64,000 bases of DNA, taken from contig CAVWPI010000014.1 in assembly GCA_963756895.1 (NCBI GenBank), forward strand, positions 1-64,000, written 5' to 3'. A program made the position numbers and the translations under genes. This document shows, in pieces, positions 30,982 to 40,414 of the stretch (the stretch's first letter is position 1; each line of letters begins with the position of its first letter). Under the pieces are notes generated by a model. It was not told the origin of the DNA and did not search any database. It was given only the letters and a program-made list of their open reading frames with translations. This DNA comes from DASUAS01 sp963756895 (GTDB lineage: Bacteria; Actinomycetota; Acidimicrobiia; IMCC26256; DASPTH01).

Positions 30982-31008
30982 GGCGGACGGAGCGGACGGG
31001 GCGGACGT
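30982..31008 (+). repeat. Three 9-bp GGCGGACGG-like repeats
   Basis: GGCGGACGG, AGCGGACGG and GGCGGACGT follow each other between the GT2 stop and the membrane-fusion gene start. The unit resembles the GGACGGCGC array at 45129. Confidence 0.6.
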
Positions 31009-31019
31009 GGCGGCGCGAA

Positions 31020-32966
31020 TCAATGGACGACCGCCTCGCGGATCTCGGCGCGCCGGCGGGTGAACGGCGTGAGGGGACGACCGGGCAGGCTGAGCAGCGA
31101 CTCGGTCGAGAACATGGTCAGGCAGCAGCGCCACAACGGCCAGAGCAGGACCCAGCCGATGTAGCGCCCGAAGCCGTAGCCCACCGCGAGCACCAACGAG
31201 ATCAGCATGAACAACGACTGGCCCACGAACGTCGCCGCGATGGCGGCGATCACCGGTACCCGCCACGCCCCCTGGAACACCGCGTACAGCGCGATGTAGA
31301 GCGGCAGCACGAAGAAGATGGGCGAACGCACTCGCCGGAAGTACTGGTTGGTCTGCGTGAACCACACCGACGGGGCCGAGCGTCCCGCCCGGTAGACGCC
31401 GTGGCGCGACTGGTTGTGGATCGTCGCCCGGCTCCACCGGATCCGCTGCTCGCGCATCTCGAAGAATGACTCGGGCACACCCTCGTAGACCACGACCTTG
31501 GGGTCGAGCCGGCTGGTGTAGCCCAGGCGGCTCATCCGCATGGTGAAGTCGCCGTCCTCGCCGTTCATCCCCACGGTGAAGCCACCGAGGTCGAGTGCGG
31601 GTTGGCGACGGAACGCGGTGAACACGCCCGGCACCACATTGATGGCGTCGACCGTCTGCAGCAGACGGTGGTTGAGGCCGAAGATCCGCAGCTCCTCGAA
31701 CAGCCGGAACCGGTGGTAGGGCGTCCGCTCCCAGCGCGGCCACATCAGCGCCTCGACCAGGCCGACCTCGGGATCGCGGAACCACCGGGGCACGAACCGC
31801 AGCGCCTTCTCGTCGATGATGGTGTCGGCGTCGATCCGGATGACGATGTCAGCGGTCGTCTCGCCCAGCGCCAGGTTGAGCGCGGCCGACTTGCCGCCGT
31901 GTGGCCCGTCGATGATCCGGCCGCAGGCGGCGGTGTACGCGGCCATGGCCGCCTCGGCCAGCGGCCGGGTCTCGTCGGTGGAGCCGTCGTCGGTCATGAT
32001 CACGTTGACCGGACCGCCGTAGTACGCGGCGGCGGCGTCGATCGACTGCAACGTGCCGACGATCACCTCCTCCTCGTTGTACGCGGGGATGATCACGTCG
32101 ATGACCGGCCGCTCCGGGCCGACCCGCATGCGGCGCGACCGTCCGATGGTGAACAGGCCGAGCAGCGAGTTGCGCACTGCGAAGGTCAGCAGCGAGAACG
32201 GCACCGGGGCGAAGATGATCAGGAACGCCCGCAGGTTGGCGCTGCTCACCTGGTAGGCCCACGCCAGGGTGATGAGGCTCACGCACATCCCGACGACGGT
32301 CGTCGCCACCAGCAGCACGGTGTCTTGCACGCGGGAGTGGCGCACGAGTGGCAGGAGCGTCGGTCGCGGCAACGCGAAGTTCGCGTACAGGAACCGGGCC
32401 ATGCCGAGGAACCCGATGCCGATCGCGAACCAGTTGCCGAAGATCGTGCCGGGACCGACCCCGAGGCCCGACACCGCCGAGAACGCGATCAGGAGGCAGT
32501 CGAACAGGAACACCGCGGCGACGTACCAGCACGTCTGCACCAGCATGCTCACCCGTCGCAGCGGCGTGGCCCGGCACGTGAGGACGAGGCTCACCATCGT
32601 CGCCAGCACCAGCATGCGCAGCCCGAGGGTGAAGTCGGCGAGGAAGCCGTTCACCTCCGCCGGCGCCAGCACCAGCCAGTTGGCCACCGCGCGCAACGCC
32701 TTGGCGTAGAGGATGTCGGGGGCGAAGGGCCCCTGGTACGCGTGGTACGCGACCACGAGGGCGAGGAACGTGGCGATGAACGCGAACGTGCGCCCGAGCC
32801 GCGGCATCTTGGGCGCGGGCAGCAGCACGAGCGCGAGCCCGTCCCCCTGGTCGTCTCCGTGGTTCTGCACCATCGGCCGCACCAGCGCGACCAGCGCCAG
32901 CACCCACAGGTCGAACACCACGAACAGCGGGCGGTACCCGTTGAGCAGCTGCAGGTCGAACCTCAC
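31020..32966 (-). CDS. Processive family-2 glycosyltransferase, multipass membrane protein
   Basis: 648 residues, uninterrupted. About six hydrophobic helices precede the catalytic domain (for example LWVLALVALVRPMV, FAFIATFLALVVAY, WYVAAVFLFDCLLIAF). The catalytic core has DVIIPAYNEEEVIVGTL, MTDDGSTDE, GKSAALNLAL, RIDADT, the acceptor-site GEDGDFT and the QRIRW motif typical of processive synthases (hyaluronan, cellulose or poly-GlcNAc type). Three or four C-terminal helices follow. It polymerises a polysaccharide at the membrane; the sugar cannot be read from sequence. The GTG start overlaps the GH26 stop by four bases, so both are translated together. Confidence 0.92.
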   Translation of the reverse strand: MRFDLQLLNGYRPLFVVFDLWVLALVALVRPMVQNHGDDQGDGLALVLLPAPKMPRLGRTFAFIATFLALVVAYHAYQGPFAPDILYAKALRAVANWLVLAPAEVNGFLADFTLGLRMLVLATMVSLVLTCRATPLRRVSMLVQTCWYVAAVFLFDCLLIAFSAVSGLGVGPGTIFGNWFAIGIGFLGMARFLYANFALPRPTLLPLVRHSRVQDTVLLVATTVVGMCVSLITLAWAYQVSSANLRAFLIIFAPVPFSLLTFAVRNSLLGLFTIGRSRRMRVGPERPVIDVIIPAYNEEEVIVGTLQSIDAAAAYYGGPVNVIMTDDGSTDETRPLAEAAMAAYTAACGRIIDGPHGGKSAALNLALGETTADIVIRIDADTIIDEKALRFVPRWFRDPEVGLVEALMWPRWERTPYHRFRLFEELRIFGLNHRLLQTVDAINVVPGVFTAFRRQPALDLGGFTVGMNGEDGDFTMRMSRLGYTSRLDPKVVVYEGVPESFFEMREQRIRWSRATIHNQSRHGVYRAGRSAPSVWFTQTNQYFRRVRSPIFFVLPLYIALYAVFQGAWRVPVIAAIAATFVGQSLFMLISLVLAVGYGFGRYIGWVLLWPLWRCCLTMFSTESLLSLPGRPLTPFTRRRAEIREAVVH

Positions 32967-34192
32967 GGCGCCACCGGCATCGGCGCGAACCAGGGCTGCT
33001 GGCCGAGCGTCGCGAACGCCGGCATCCCGACCCCGCCGTACGAGTTGAGCCGCCAGTCAACGTCGCCGACCCCGTCGAAGTAGACCAGCGCCTTGATCAG
33101 GGGGAACTGGTTGGGCAGCACCGAGCCGAGGCCGGCGAGGAAGTCGACCTGGTCGGTGGTGGCGCCGGTCTCGTTCACCATGAGTGGCTTGCCCGTCCCC
33201 GCGTAGAGGTCGTACCAGTGGCGGAACTGCGCCTCGAACGCGGCACCACCCAATTGGTGGCGGTCGTAGCCGTCGGCGCCGATCCAGTCGACCGAGTCGT
33301 CGCCCGGATAGAAGTGCTGCATCGGTACCGCCGTCTGCGCGGTCGCGGCACACCACACGAACGCGACGTTCGTCGCGCCCGCCGCTCGGAAGATGGCGAC
33401 GATCCGCGCGAACGCGGCCTGATACGTCGCGCCCATCTCGACCGGGGTCCCGTCGCCGAGGCAGTCCCGGTGGTTCAGGAGGTTCGGCTCCCAGAACCAG
33501 CGCAGGAACATCGGCCGGCCGTAGTCGCGCAGCTGGTACGCGAGGTCGAAGATCAACGCGTCGTCAGCACCCGCCGCGATCCGTTGGTCGCTGTCGCCGC
33601 AGTGCCACGACACCATGGGGATGGCGCCGTAGCTGTCGGCCACCTGCGCCAGGTACTCGTTGCGCACCCACAGTCCGTTCCACGGTTGGTACACCGAGAC
33701 GATCCCGAGGCTGCGCCCGAGCTGGCTGGTGAAGTCGGGCAGGTCGGGGAGGACCTGCTCGATGCTCCCTCCTCCATCACGGTTGAACGGGTTCACGTAC
33801 GCGCCCAGGTACGCGCCCGTGGTCGGTGCCTCCACCGACCGCGTCGGTTGCGGCGGCTCGGGCGAAGGCGCGTCGGGCCAGGTGAAGGGCGAGACCGGGG
33901 CGCTCGCCGGCTGGGCTGCCGGCCCCACGTTGAACCCGGACGCGGTCGGCGGCAGCGCCGCCGCAGCTGCGGTGGCGGGGATGGTGGGCGCTCGCGTGAT
34001 GGTGGTCGTCGGCTCGCCGCGGTTTGCCGCCGACTCGCGCTCCGGCACCGAGCGCACGGCCCCCGGCCGTGTGGTCATGTCGAGCCCCGGGAGCATCGCG
34101 AGCAGGCTGACCGCGGCCACGCCGGCCGCGACCAGTAGGACACGCCCGAAGCGCGGGGGGACGTACGACGACGGTTCATGTTCTTCCTGCAC
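32963..34192 (-). CDS. GH26-like glycoside hydrolase, membrane-anchored
   Basis: 409 residues. An N-terminal helix (VLLVAAGVAAVSLLAMLPG) anchors it, then a Pro/Thr/Ala-rich linker of about 80 residues, then a TIM-barrel domain. Candidate catalytic acid: RWFWEPN; candidate nucleophile: LMVNETGAT, both as in GH26 beta-mannanase-type enzymes. SWHCGDSDQ and IGADGYDRH also fit the barrel. In GT2 operons such enzymes often trim or release the polymer. It is 1 base after the sulfatase gene and overlaps the synthase gene. Confidence 0.8.
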   Translation of the reverse strand: MQEEHEPSSYVPPRFGRVLLVAAGVAAVSLLAMLPGLDMTTRPGAVRSVPERESAANRGEPTTTITRAPTIPATAAAAALPPTASGFNVGPAAQPASAPVSPFTWPDAPSPEPPQPTRSVEAPTTGAYLGAYVNPFNRDGGGSIEQVLPDLPDFTSQLGRSLGIVSVYQPWNGLWVRNEYLAQVADSYGAIPMVSWHCGDSDQRIAAGADDALIFDLAYQLRDYGRPMFLRWFWEPNLLNHRDCLGDGTPVEMGATYQAAFARIVAIFRAAGATNVAFVWCAATAQTAVPMQHFYPGDDSVDWIGADGYDRHQLGGAAFEAQFRHWYDLYAGTGKPLMVNETGATTDQVDFLAGLGSVLPNQFPLIKALVYFDGVGDVDWRLNSYGGVGMPAFATLGQQPWFAPMPVAP

Positions 34193-34193
34193 G

Positions 34194-35687
34194 TCAGTCG
34201 GTCGAGACCGCCGTCCCGCCGCCCACGGGTGCCAACAACAAGGCGCCGAGCTGCGCCGCCCACTCCTCGCGCCCGGTGGCCATCAACCGCTCGAGGTACC
34301 GCTCGAGCTGCCCGCGCGTGTAGTAGCCACCGCCTTCACGCAGGACAGTCGCCAACGGATCGACGGCCGACGGCGAGCGCTCCATCGCCGCCGACTCCCA
34401 GTCGAGCAGCAGCTGCGCGGCACGGCCGACGACCTCCGGGTACGCGTCGGCCACGTCGAACTGCTCGTGAGGATCGAGCGCGACGTCGAACAACATGGTG
34501 GCGGGGAAGCCGTGGAACGCGTCGTGGTGGGTGCGGATGGCGAGCCAGTCGTCGAAGCGGACCGCCCGCTGGGTGGCCCAGGCCCCGCACGAGAGCACGA
34601 GGTGGTCGCGCGGCTCGACCACCGGCGCGTGCCCGGTCAGCTCGCCGCAGAAGCTGCGCCCGTCCCAACCGGCAGGGACGGTGCCGCCCGCCAGCTCCAC
34701 CAGCGTCGCGCTCAGGTCGAGCTGGTAGCGGAGCTCGCTGTCGACGCGACCGGCCACGACGCCGGGACCCCGCACGATTGCCGGGACCCGGTGCGTGATG
34801 CGATCCGCGGTCTGGTGGTCGCAGTAGATGCCGAGCTCGCCGAGGTTCTCGCCGTGGTCGCTCGACACCACGATGGTGGTCTCGTCGAGCACGCCGAGCC
34901 CGTCGAGCCGATCGAGGAGCTGCGCGATGTGCGCGTCGGTGTAGCGCACCGCGACGTCGTAGCCGTCGAACATGGTGCGCACGTCGGCGGCCGACGCGAT
35001 CTCCTGCGGCTGGCGCGGGAATTCGGCGAAGCGGTCGTCGGGGCCGAAGCCCATGACCTCCTGGGCCGAGTGCGGCCCCGCCAGTTCGCGGTGGGTCGCG
35101 ATCACGTCGTCGTCGATCCACCCCGTCGCGCCGTCGGCGGCGAACGGGTTCCCCCACTCGAGGGGGGTCCGGTACGGCGTGTGCGGATCCCAGAAGTGCA
35201 CGTGCAGGTACCAGTCGTCGCGTCGACCCTTGCGACGCAACCAGTCGAGCGCCGCCGCGGTCACCTCGTCGGCCCGCTCGCGCCCGTTGGTACCGAGGTT
35301 GAGCGCCTCGTTGAACCCCGCGTACCAGTGGAACGCGCCGTGCCGCTCGGCGAACGTGCTGATCGTCGTGCACCACAGACCCGCGTCGTGCAGCGCCCGC
35401 GGGAACGACGTGCGGGCGAGCTCGCTCTGCAACCCGCGCCCGGCCCCCTCGGGGAACGGTTCGGCGCGGGCACCGCCGTGGTTCACCACCCCGTTGGTGA
35501 TACCGAACCGACCGGTGAGCAGCGCCGAGCGCGAGGGCAGGCACGGCGAGTCGGACACGTACAGTTCGTCCGCCCGCCAGCCCTCGCGCGCGAGGGCGTC
35601 GATGGTGGGGCTGGTGTCGCGCGTGTAGCCGTAGCACCCCAGGTGATCGGGCCGCAGGGTGTCGATGTCGAGGTGGAGCAGGCGCAT
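34194..35687 (-). CDS. Sulfatase, formylglycine type
   Basis: 497 residues. It starts MRLLHLDIDTLRPDHLGCYG, with the first metal-binding Asp pair. The signature DSPCLPSRSALLTGRFG has C-x-P-S-R, so the Cys should be modified to formylglycine. TIVVSSDHGENLGE supplies the second metal site. There is no signal peptide. It lies 5 bases downstream of the T-x-P-S-H paralogue (35693-37197) and 1 base before the GH26 gene. It probably removes sulfate or a related ester from the polysaccharide or its precursor; substrate not deducible. Confidence 0.9.
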   Translation of the reverse strand: MRLLHLDIDTLRPDHLGCYGYTRDTSPTIDALAREGWRADELYVSDSPCLPSRSALLTGRFGITNGVVNHGGARAEPFPEGAGRGLQSELARTSFPRALHDAGLWCTTISTFAERHGAFHWYAGFNEALNLGTNGRERADEVTAAALDWLRRKGRRDDWYLHVHFWDPHTPYRTPLEWGNPFAADGATGWIDDDVIATHRELAGPHSAQEVMGFGPDDRFAEFPRQPQEIASAADVRTMFDGYDVAVRYTDAHIAQLLDRLDGLGVLDETTIVVSSDHGENLGELGIYCDHQTADRITHRVPAIVRGPGVVAGRVDSELRYQLDLSATLVELAGGTVPAGWDGRSFCGELTGHAPVVEPRDHLVLSCGAWATQRAVRFDDWLAIRTHHDAFHGFPATMLFDVALDPHEQFDVADAYPEVVGRAAQLLLDWESAAMERSPSAVDPLATVLREGGGYYTRGQLERYLERLMATGREEWAAQLGALLLAPVGGGTAVSTD

Positions 35688-35692
35688 GTCCG

Positions 35693-37197
35693 CTACCCCG
35701 CCGTCGTCGCCGGCGCGGGTCGTCGCGTCCGCTTCTTGGGTGGCGTCGGTGCCGCCGGCGACTTGGGCTCGAGCACCAGCACCTCACCGTCGGCCGGCGC
35801 CTTGGGCGCGGCCGGCGCGTCCCGTTGCCGTTTCCGTTGCCTGCCGCGCGGTCCTCCGCGATCACGCCCTCGAGGCGCATCACCGCCGGCAACCCGAACT
35901 CGAGCACCTCCTGCATCGGATCGGCGCGCCCCGCGTGCTGGGCGTCGAGCCAGCCGTCGAGGAACGCATCCATCCTCGCCGCTACCTCGGGTCGCTCTGC
36001 CGCCACGTTGTGCTGCTCCTCGGGATCGTTGATCAGGTCGTAGAGCTCGGCGCCTTCTCGCGGGTAGATGCCCGGGTGCAGGCAGCGGATGTACTTCCAC
36101 TCCTTCGTGCGCACCGCGCGCTTGGCCTGCCACGTGCACTCGCTGAGCATCACCGCGTTGCGGTGCTCGGTCTTCTCACCTTTCGTGAGGGGCAGCAACG
36201 ACCGCCCGTCGAAGCCGGCGAACGTCGCCGGATCGGCGATGCCCTCGATCTCGAGCACGGTGGGCATCACGTCGATGAGCGCGACCAGGCTGTCGACCCG
36301 GGACGGCTGCACGTGCGGTGAGCGGATGATCAGCGGGACGTGCGTCACCGAGTCGTACAGACCGGCGTGGTCGAACCACGCGTCGTGCTCGGTCATGATC
36401 TCGCCGTGGTCCCCGAAGATCACGATCGTCGTGTCGTCGAGGATGTCGAGATCGGCGAGGTGCCCGAACAACCGACCCAGCTCGTGGTCGAGGTACGCGA
36501 CCTCCGCGTAGTGCAGGTCGGCGATGTACTCCAGGTTCGGCATCTTGTCGAGGTGGTCGTAGAGGTTCCGCTTGAACAGCGGGTACGACGGCCGTTGCTC
36601 GAGCCGCTCCTGCAGGTCGGGATCCGACCATTGCGACGACCGCCACGTGTACCGGGTGCGGAACGGCTCCGCGGGCACGTACGGGATGTGGGCGTCCCAA
36701 TAGTGCAGGAACAGGAAGAAGTCGTCGCGGCCGTGCTCCGACAACCACGGAAACGCCAGGTCGTTGATGAGTGACGCGGGTGAGCGCGACCGCCCGGGTG
36801 GGACCATGTAGTCCTGGTAGCCGCGTTGGAACCACTCCTTCATCACGAAGAGGTGGTCCACCGCACCGGTGCGACACCCGTGATCCTGGAGGATCTTCGG
36901 CAGCCACGGCACCGTCGTGTCGAGCCGCGCCGGCTCGTGGAAGTGCGAGACGATCCCCGTGCGTGCCCCGTACCGACCCGTGAACACCGCGGTGTGCGAC
37001 GGCTGGGTGGGGATGTCGGTGGCGAACGCCTGGGTGAACGTCGCCGAGCTCTCGGCGAACAGGTCGAGGCTCGGGGTGGAGCACCGGGTCCCTCCGAGCG
37101 TGGACAGGCGGTTCGCACACACCGTGTCCAGGGAGATGAAGATCGTGCGCGACAAGCGGTTTCGCTTGGCGCGGCCATTGCAGGCGGTGCTGGGCAT
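35693..37197 (-). CDS. Sulfatase-fold protein with T-x-P-S-H in place of C-x-P-S-R
   Basis: About 500 residues. RTIFISLDTVCANRLSTLGG holds the first metal-binding Asp; TIVIFGDHGEIMTEHD is the second metal site. At the nucleophile position the sequence is IPTQPSHTAVFTGRYG: Thr instead of the Cys that becomes formylglycine, and His instead of Arg. It is therefore not a classical sulfatase, but belongs to the alkaline-phosphatase-superfamily branch with a Thr nucleophile (phospho- or sulfo-hydrolase/transferase, unknown). A shift near 35830 gives a Lys/Pro/Ala-rich tail. It is the first gene of the five-gene operon; ATG at 37197. Confidence 0.82.
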
Positions 37198-37455
37198 CTC
37201 GCTGCCTCCCAGAGCTCGAGGCCGGCAGGCTGTGGGGTGCCGCCAACGACGTTCGTTCCTCGGCGGCCTCGCCCAACCACCAAGAGTGACTTTAACACTA
37301 CTTAGCGTGGGTTTGATCACGAGCGGGTAACAGCGCCGTGAATCGGCTCCTCCGTGCGGTCCACCAGTGGGCGCAGCACAGGTGGCCGACCCGGCTGCGA
37401 ACAGGTCGCGGACTCGGATGCCGGATGCGCCGTGGGGCGATGTGCCGGGACGAGC
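37198..37455 (-). promoter_or_regulatory. Likely promoter region of the exopolysaccharide operon
   Basis: This 258-base gap contains the only AT-rich island nearby (37285-37320, with TTTAACACTACTTAG). On the minus strand it offers a TAAGTA/TTAAAG -10-like sequence about 100 bases before the ATG at 37197. No clear operator is visible. Confidence 0.35.
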
Positions 37456-38496
37456 TCAGGCCGGAAGAACGGGTGCGCGTAGGCCCAAGAACGGTTCGGT
37501 CGGGACCAGCCGGGTCGTCGTCACGGTGTCGAACCCGGCGGCGCGCAGGTCGACTTCGAGCTCTCCGGCGCGAGGGAGCGACGCGTGCCCGGCCTGGCTC
37601 ACCAGCATCAGGTGCAGGTGCGCGCTGGCGGGCGAGCCCGGCGTCACCATCGTCACCACCACCAGCTCGCCGCCGTCGGTGAGCAATCCCCGCAGCTGCC
37701 GGTACAAGGCGACGCGCTCGTCGCGGGGGAAGTAGTACACGTTGTTGATCAGGGTGACGAGGTCGTAGCGGTCCTCGGTCGACGCGAACGTCCGCACGTC
37801 GCCCACCGAGAGCGTGGCCCTCGCCGCGAGTCCCGCGCCGTCGATGCGGCCGCGGGCATCCTCGATCACGTCGGCCGCGAGATCGATCCCCACCCCCGAC
37901 GCTTCGGGGGCGGCGTCGAGCATTGCCCGCAGGTACACGCCGGTGCCGCACCCCACGTCGAGCAACCGGCCCGGCCGCCGCGTGCTCACGATCTCGCCGA
38001 GGTACGGCGTCACGAACGACTCCGCCGCGCGCGACACGTCGGCGATCACGCGGGCGTGCGGCCCGAGATCGTCGCGCCCCTCCGTCGGTCCGCTGCGCAG
38101 CAGCTCGCCGAGCTGCTCGTACGGTCCACCCTGGTAGTCGAGGATCGAGCGGTAGTGCGCGAGCAGCACCGGGTCGCCGTCGGCGAGTGCGCGCGCTCGT
38201 CGTCCCCGAACGGCGTAGCGTTCGTCGGCGTCGCGGCGCAGCTCGTGCAACTCCACGCCGACGTCGAGCCACGCCGCGAGACGATCACGGCGCGTCGCGC
38301 CCGTCCGCGCTGCCAGTTCGTCGAGGGCGCGCGGCTCGGACAGGAACTCGAGCACGTCGAGTCGTACCGCCGAGGCCAGGAAGAGCGACCGCACGAGCGC
38401 GCGACTGTCGGAGATCGCCAGTGCCAGCGCGCCCGCATGCCCACGCCGGAACGCACCGACCACGCCGCGCGCCTGCGCGGCGACCGATCGCATCAT
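37456..38496 (-). CDS. SAM-dependent methyltransferase, class I
   Basis: 346 residues. The N-terminal 140 residues resemble the winged-helix dimerisation part of O-methyltransferases (ALVRSLFLASAVRLDVLEFL, then ALDELAARTGAT). SAM motif I is LLDVGCGTGVYLRAML, followed by the acidic GVGIDLA and, later, VTLINNVYYFPRDE. The ATG overlaps the stop of the ferritin/DUF362 gene (ATGATG), so the pair is co-translated and probably acts in one pathway. The substrate is unknown. Confidence 0.86.
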   Translation of the reverse strand: MMRSVAAQARGVVGAFRRGHAGALALAISDSRALVRSLFLASAVRLDVLEFLSEPRALDELAARTGATRRDRLAAWLDVGVELHELRRDADERYAVRGRRARALADGDPVLLAHYRSILDYQGGPYEQLGELLRSGPTEGRDDLGPHARVIADVSRAAESFVTPYLGEIVSTRRPGRLLDVGCGTGVYLRAMLDAAPEASGVGIDLAADVIEDARGRIDGAGLAARATLSVGDVRTFASTEDRYDLVTLINNVYYFPRDERVALYRQLRGLLTDGGELVVVTMVTPGSPASAHLHLMLVSQAGHASLPRAGELEVDLRAAGFDTVTTTRLVPTEPFLGLRAPVLPA

Positions 38497-40325
38497 GCCG
38501 GCGCCCGCAACCCGAACGCACGCTGCGAGCTCCACCGCACCGCGCGGGTCACGACGCCCGCGTCTTCGACCGAGGGGAACGCGCCCGTGTCCATCGCGGG
38601 CACGAACAGCGCCCCCCGATTGCTCAGGTAGACGTAGATCGGATACGACATCGTGCCCAGCGCCCGCAGCGGCGCCGACGCGTGCGCCCCGCGCAGCTCG
38701 GCGGCGAGGCGCGGGCGGGTGCCGTCGACCGTCGGGGCCTGCACCGGGAGCCCGAACCAGTGGTGCGTGCGCCGGACGATCGGCGCCTGGCGCGGATCGC
38801 GGATCCCCAGATCGGCCAATACCGCCTCGTCGACCGCGAGCGCGTCGGCTCCCGCGTACACGTGCCGGACGTCGGCCGGGCGTCGACACCCCATCACCCC
38901 GAACGGCCCGTCGGCGACCGGTGCCCACGCGTCGACCACCGCGAAGTCGGGCGGCGCGACGTCGAGCACCATCATCGTGGCCGTGCGGAAGTCGACCTGC
39001 CGGCTGGCGTAGAACGTCTCGTCGATCGGTCCGGTCGTGCCTTCCAGCGTGGACAGGGAGAGGTGCGCGAACTCGGTGGGATCGGTCCGCAACTTGGGCA
39101 TCACGATGCGCACGTCGGCGTCGACCCACGTGGCGCTGATCGCCTCCTGCACCAACCCTCGCTCGAAGCGGAACGGACGCAGGTCGCTCCCGATGTCGAC
39201 CACGCGGTACTCCGGCGACACGAATCCGAAGTAGCTCGCCACCTCGGCCACCGAACGGTGGGCGAAGAGGTTGCCGTAGACGGTGGGCGCCTCGAGCACG
39301 GCGACGTCGTCGACGCCGTGCCGGTGCAGGAACGCGGCTACCCCCGCCACCAGTTCCGGGTCGTTGACGTTGGACCGGTCGGCGCGGTCGTAGCCGAGCA
39401 TGAACGACACCCGGATGGCCGCGCGGCGCGCGCCGGCCGCGCGCTCCGCGAGTCCGGCGCGGGTGAGGCAGTCCTCCAACACCGCGAGCTTGTCGTCGTC
39501 GGTGCGTCCGCTGCCGACGGCGACGGTGGCGCCCGACCCGAACGTCCGCGTGCGCGCATCGCTCGCCACCGTGGTGCGCATCGGCGCCGGGAGGAACCAC
39601 TCGGAGATCGCGGCGAGCTCGCCGATCACGTCCGCCTCGGTCCGGCCGTCGACGAGACGGCCGTCGTCGTCGAGCGCGGCCGCGAGCACGCGGAACGCGT
39701 CGGTGTGGCGCTGCTCGTCGTCGCGGATGCGGGCGAAGATCTCGCGCTCGTCGTCGTTCGCCGCCAGCTCGACCAGGCGGCGGTACGCGAGCTCGGCCGT
39801 CATCTCCAGCACCACGTTGAGCTCGCAGTACCGGCGGAACGTCTGGAACCGCAGCTCCCGTTGCATGACCTTCGGGATCCGACCCGTCATCCCGGCCACG
39901 GCCACCAGCACGCCCGCCGCACCTGTGCGCAACGGCGCGTGCTGCGGATCACGATGGTGCTCGGTCGCCGTCACCCAGCCCGACAGCGCGCCCTGGAGCT
40001 GGCGGCCGTACACCACCATCGACGACGCGACCCCGCCGCGCTGCAGCAGGATGCCGCGCAGGAACTCCGCGTGGAGCTCCTCGTCCTTCCAGATCCACAC
40101 CAGCGTCTGGCGCACCACGGCTCGCAGTTCGTCGCTGACCGCGAGGTCGTCGACGCGTCCGGCGACCGACTCCTCGCGGTACGCGACCGCCACGATCTGC
40201 TCCCGTTCGAGCGCGAGCAGCCACAGGTGCTCGGCCTCCGCGTCGGGACGGCCCGCGTACTCGCGCTGCCAGCGCGCGAGCAGACCTTCGACCTCCGCGA
40301 GCATGACCACTTCGAGCTCACTCAC
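38493..40325 (-). CDS. Ferritin-like / DUF362 fusion protein
   Basis: 610 residues. Residues 1-240 form a helical, ferritin-like region with carboxylate/His motifs in the right order: LEREQIVAVAY, DEELHAEFLRG, EMTAELAYRRLVELA and DDEQRHTDAFRVL. From about residue 290 the DUF362 domain begins (VSFMLGYDRADRSNVNDPEL, VRIVMPKLRTDP, SLSTLEGTTGPID, FAVVDAW). No ferredoxin cysteine clusters are seen, although many DUF362 proteins have them. A diiron oxidase coupled to DUF362 is an inference. It is coupled to the methyltransferase at 38496. Confidence 0.75.
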   Translation of the reverse strand: MSELEVVMLAEVEGLLARWQREYAGRPDAEAEHLWLLALEREQIVAVAYREESVAGRVDDLAVSDELRAVVRQTLVWIWKDEELHAEFLRGILLQRGGVASSMVVYGRQLQGALSGWVTATEHHRDPQHAPLRTGAAGVLVAVAGMTGRIPKVMQRELRFQTFRRYCELNVVLEMTAELAYRRLVELAANDDEREIFARIRDDEQRHTDAFRVLAAALDDDGRLVDGRTEADVIGELAAISEWFLPAPMRTTVASDARTRTFGSGATVAVGSGRTDDDKLAVLEDCLTRAGLAERAAGARRAAIRVSFMLGYDRADRSNVNDPELVAGVAAFLHRHGVDDVAVLEAPTVYGNLFAHRSVAEVASYFGFVSPEYRVVDIGSDLRPFRFERGLVQEAISATWVDADVRIVMPKLRTDPTEFAHLSLSTLEGTTGPIDETFYASRQVDFRTATMMVLDVAPPDFAVVDAWAPVADGPFGVMGCRRPADVRHVYAGADALAVDEAVLADLGIRDPRQAPIVRRTHHWFGLPVQAPTVDGTRPRLAAELRGAHASAPLRALGTMSYPIYVYLSNRGALFVPAMDTGAFPSVEDAGVVTRAVRWSSQRAFGLRAPA

Positions 40326-40414
40326 GGCGGGCCCCTCACCGCAGCGGGTCGAACCGGGTGACCCTACGTCATCCGCCTGCGGTCAGGCGCCGCTCGAGCG
40401 GGCCGCGTCGCCCG

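Noticed and set aside
31602..33083. Plus-strand ORF of 493 codons opposite the GT2 gene
   Set aside because: His/Arg/Gln-rich translation without motifs; antisense of a clear glycosyltransferase.
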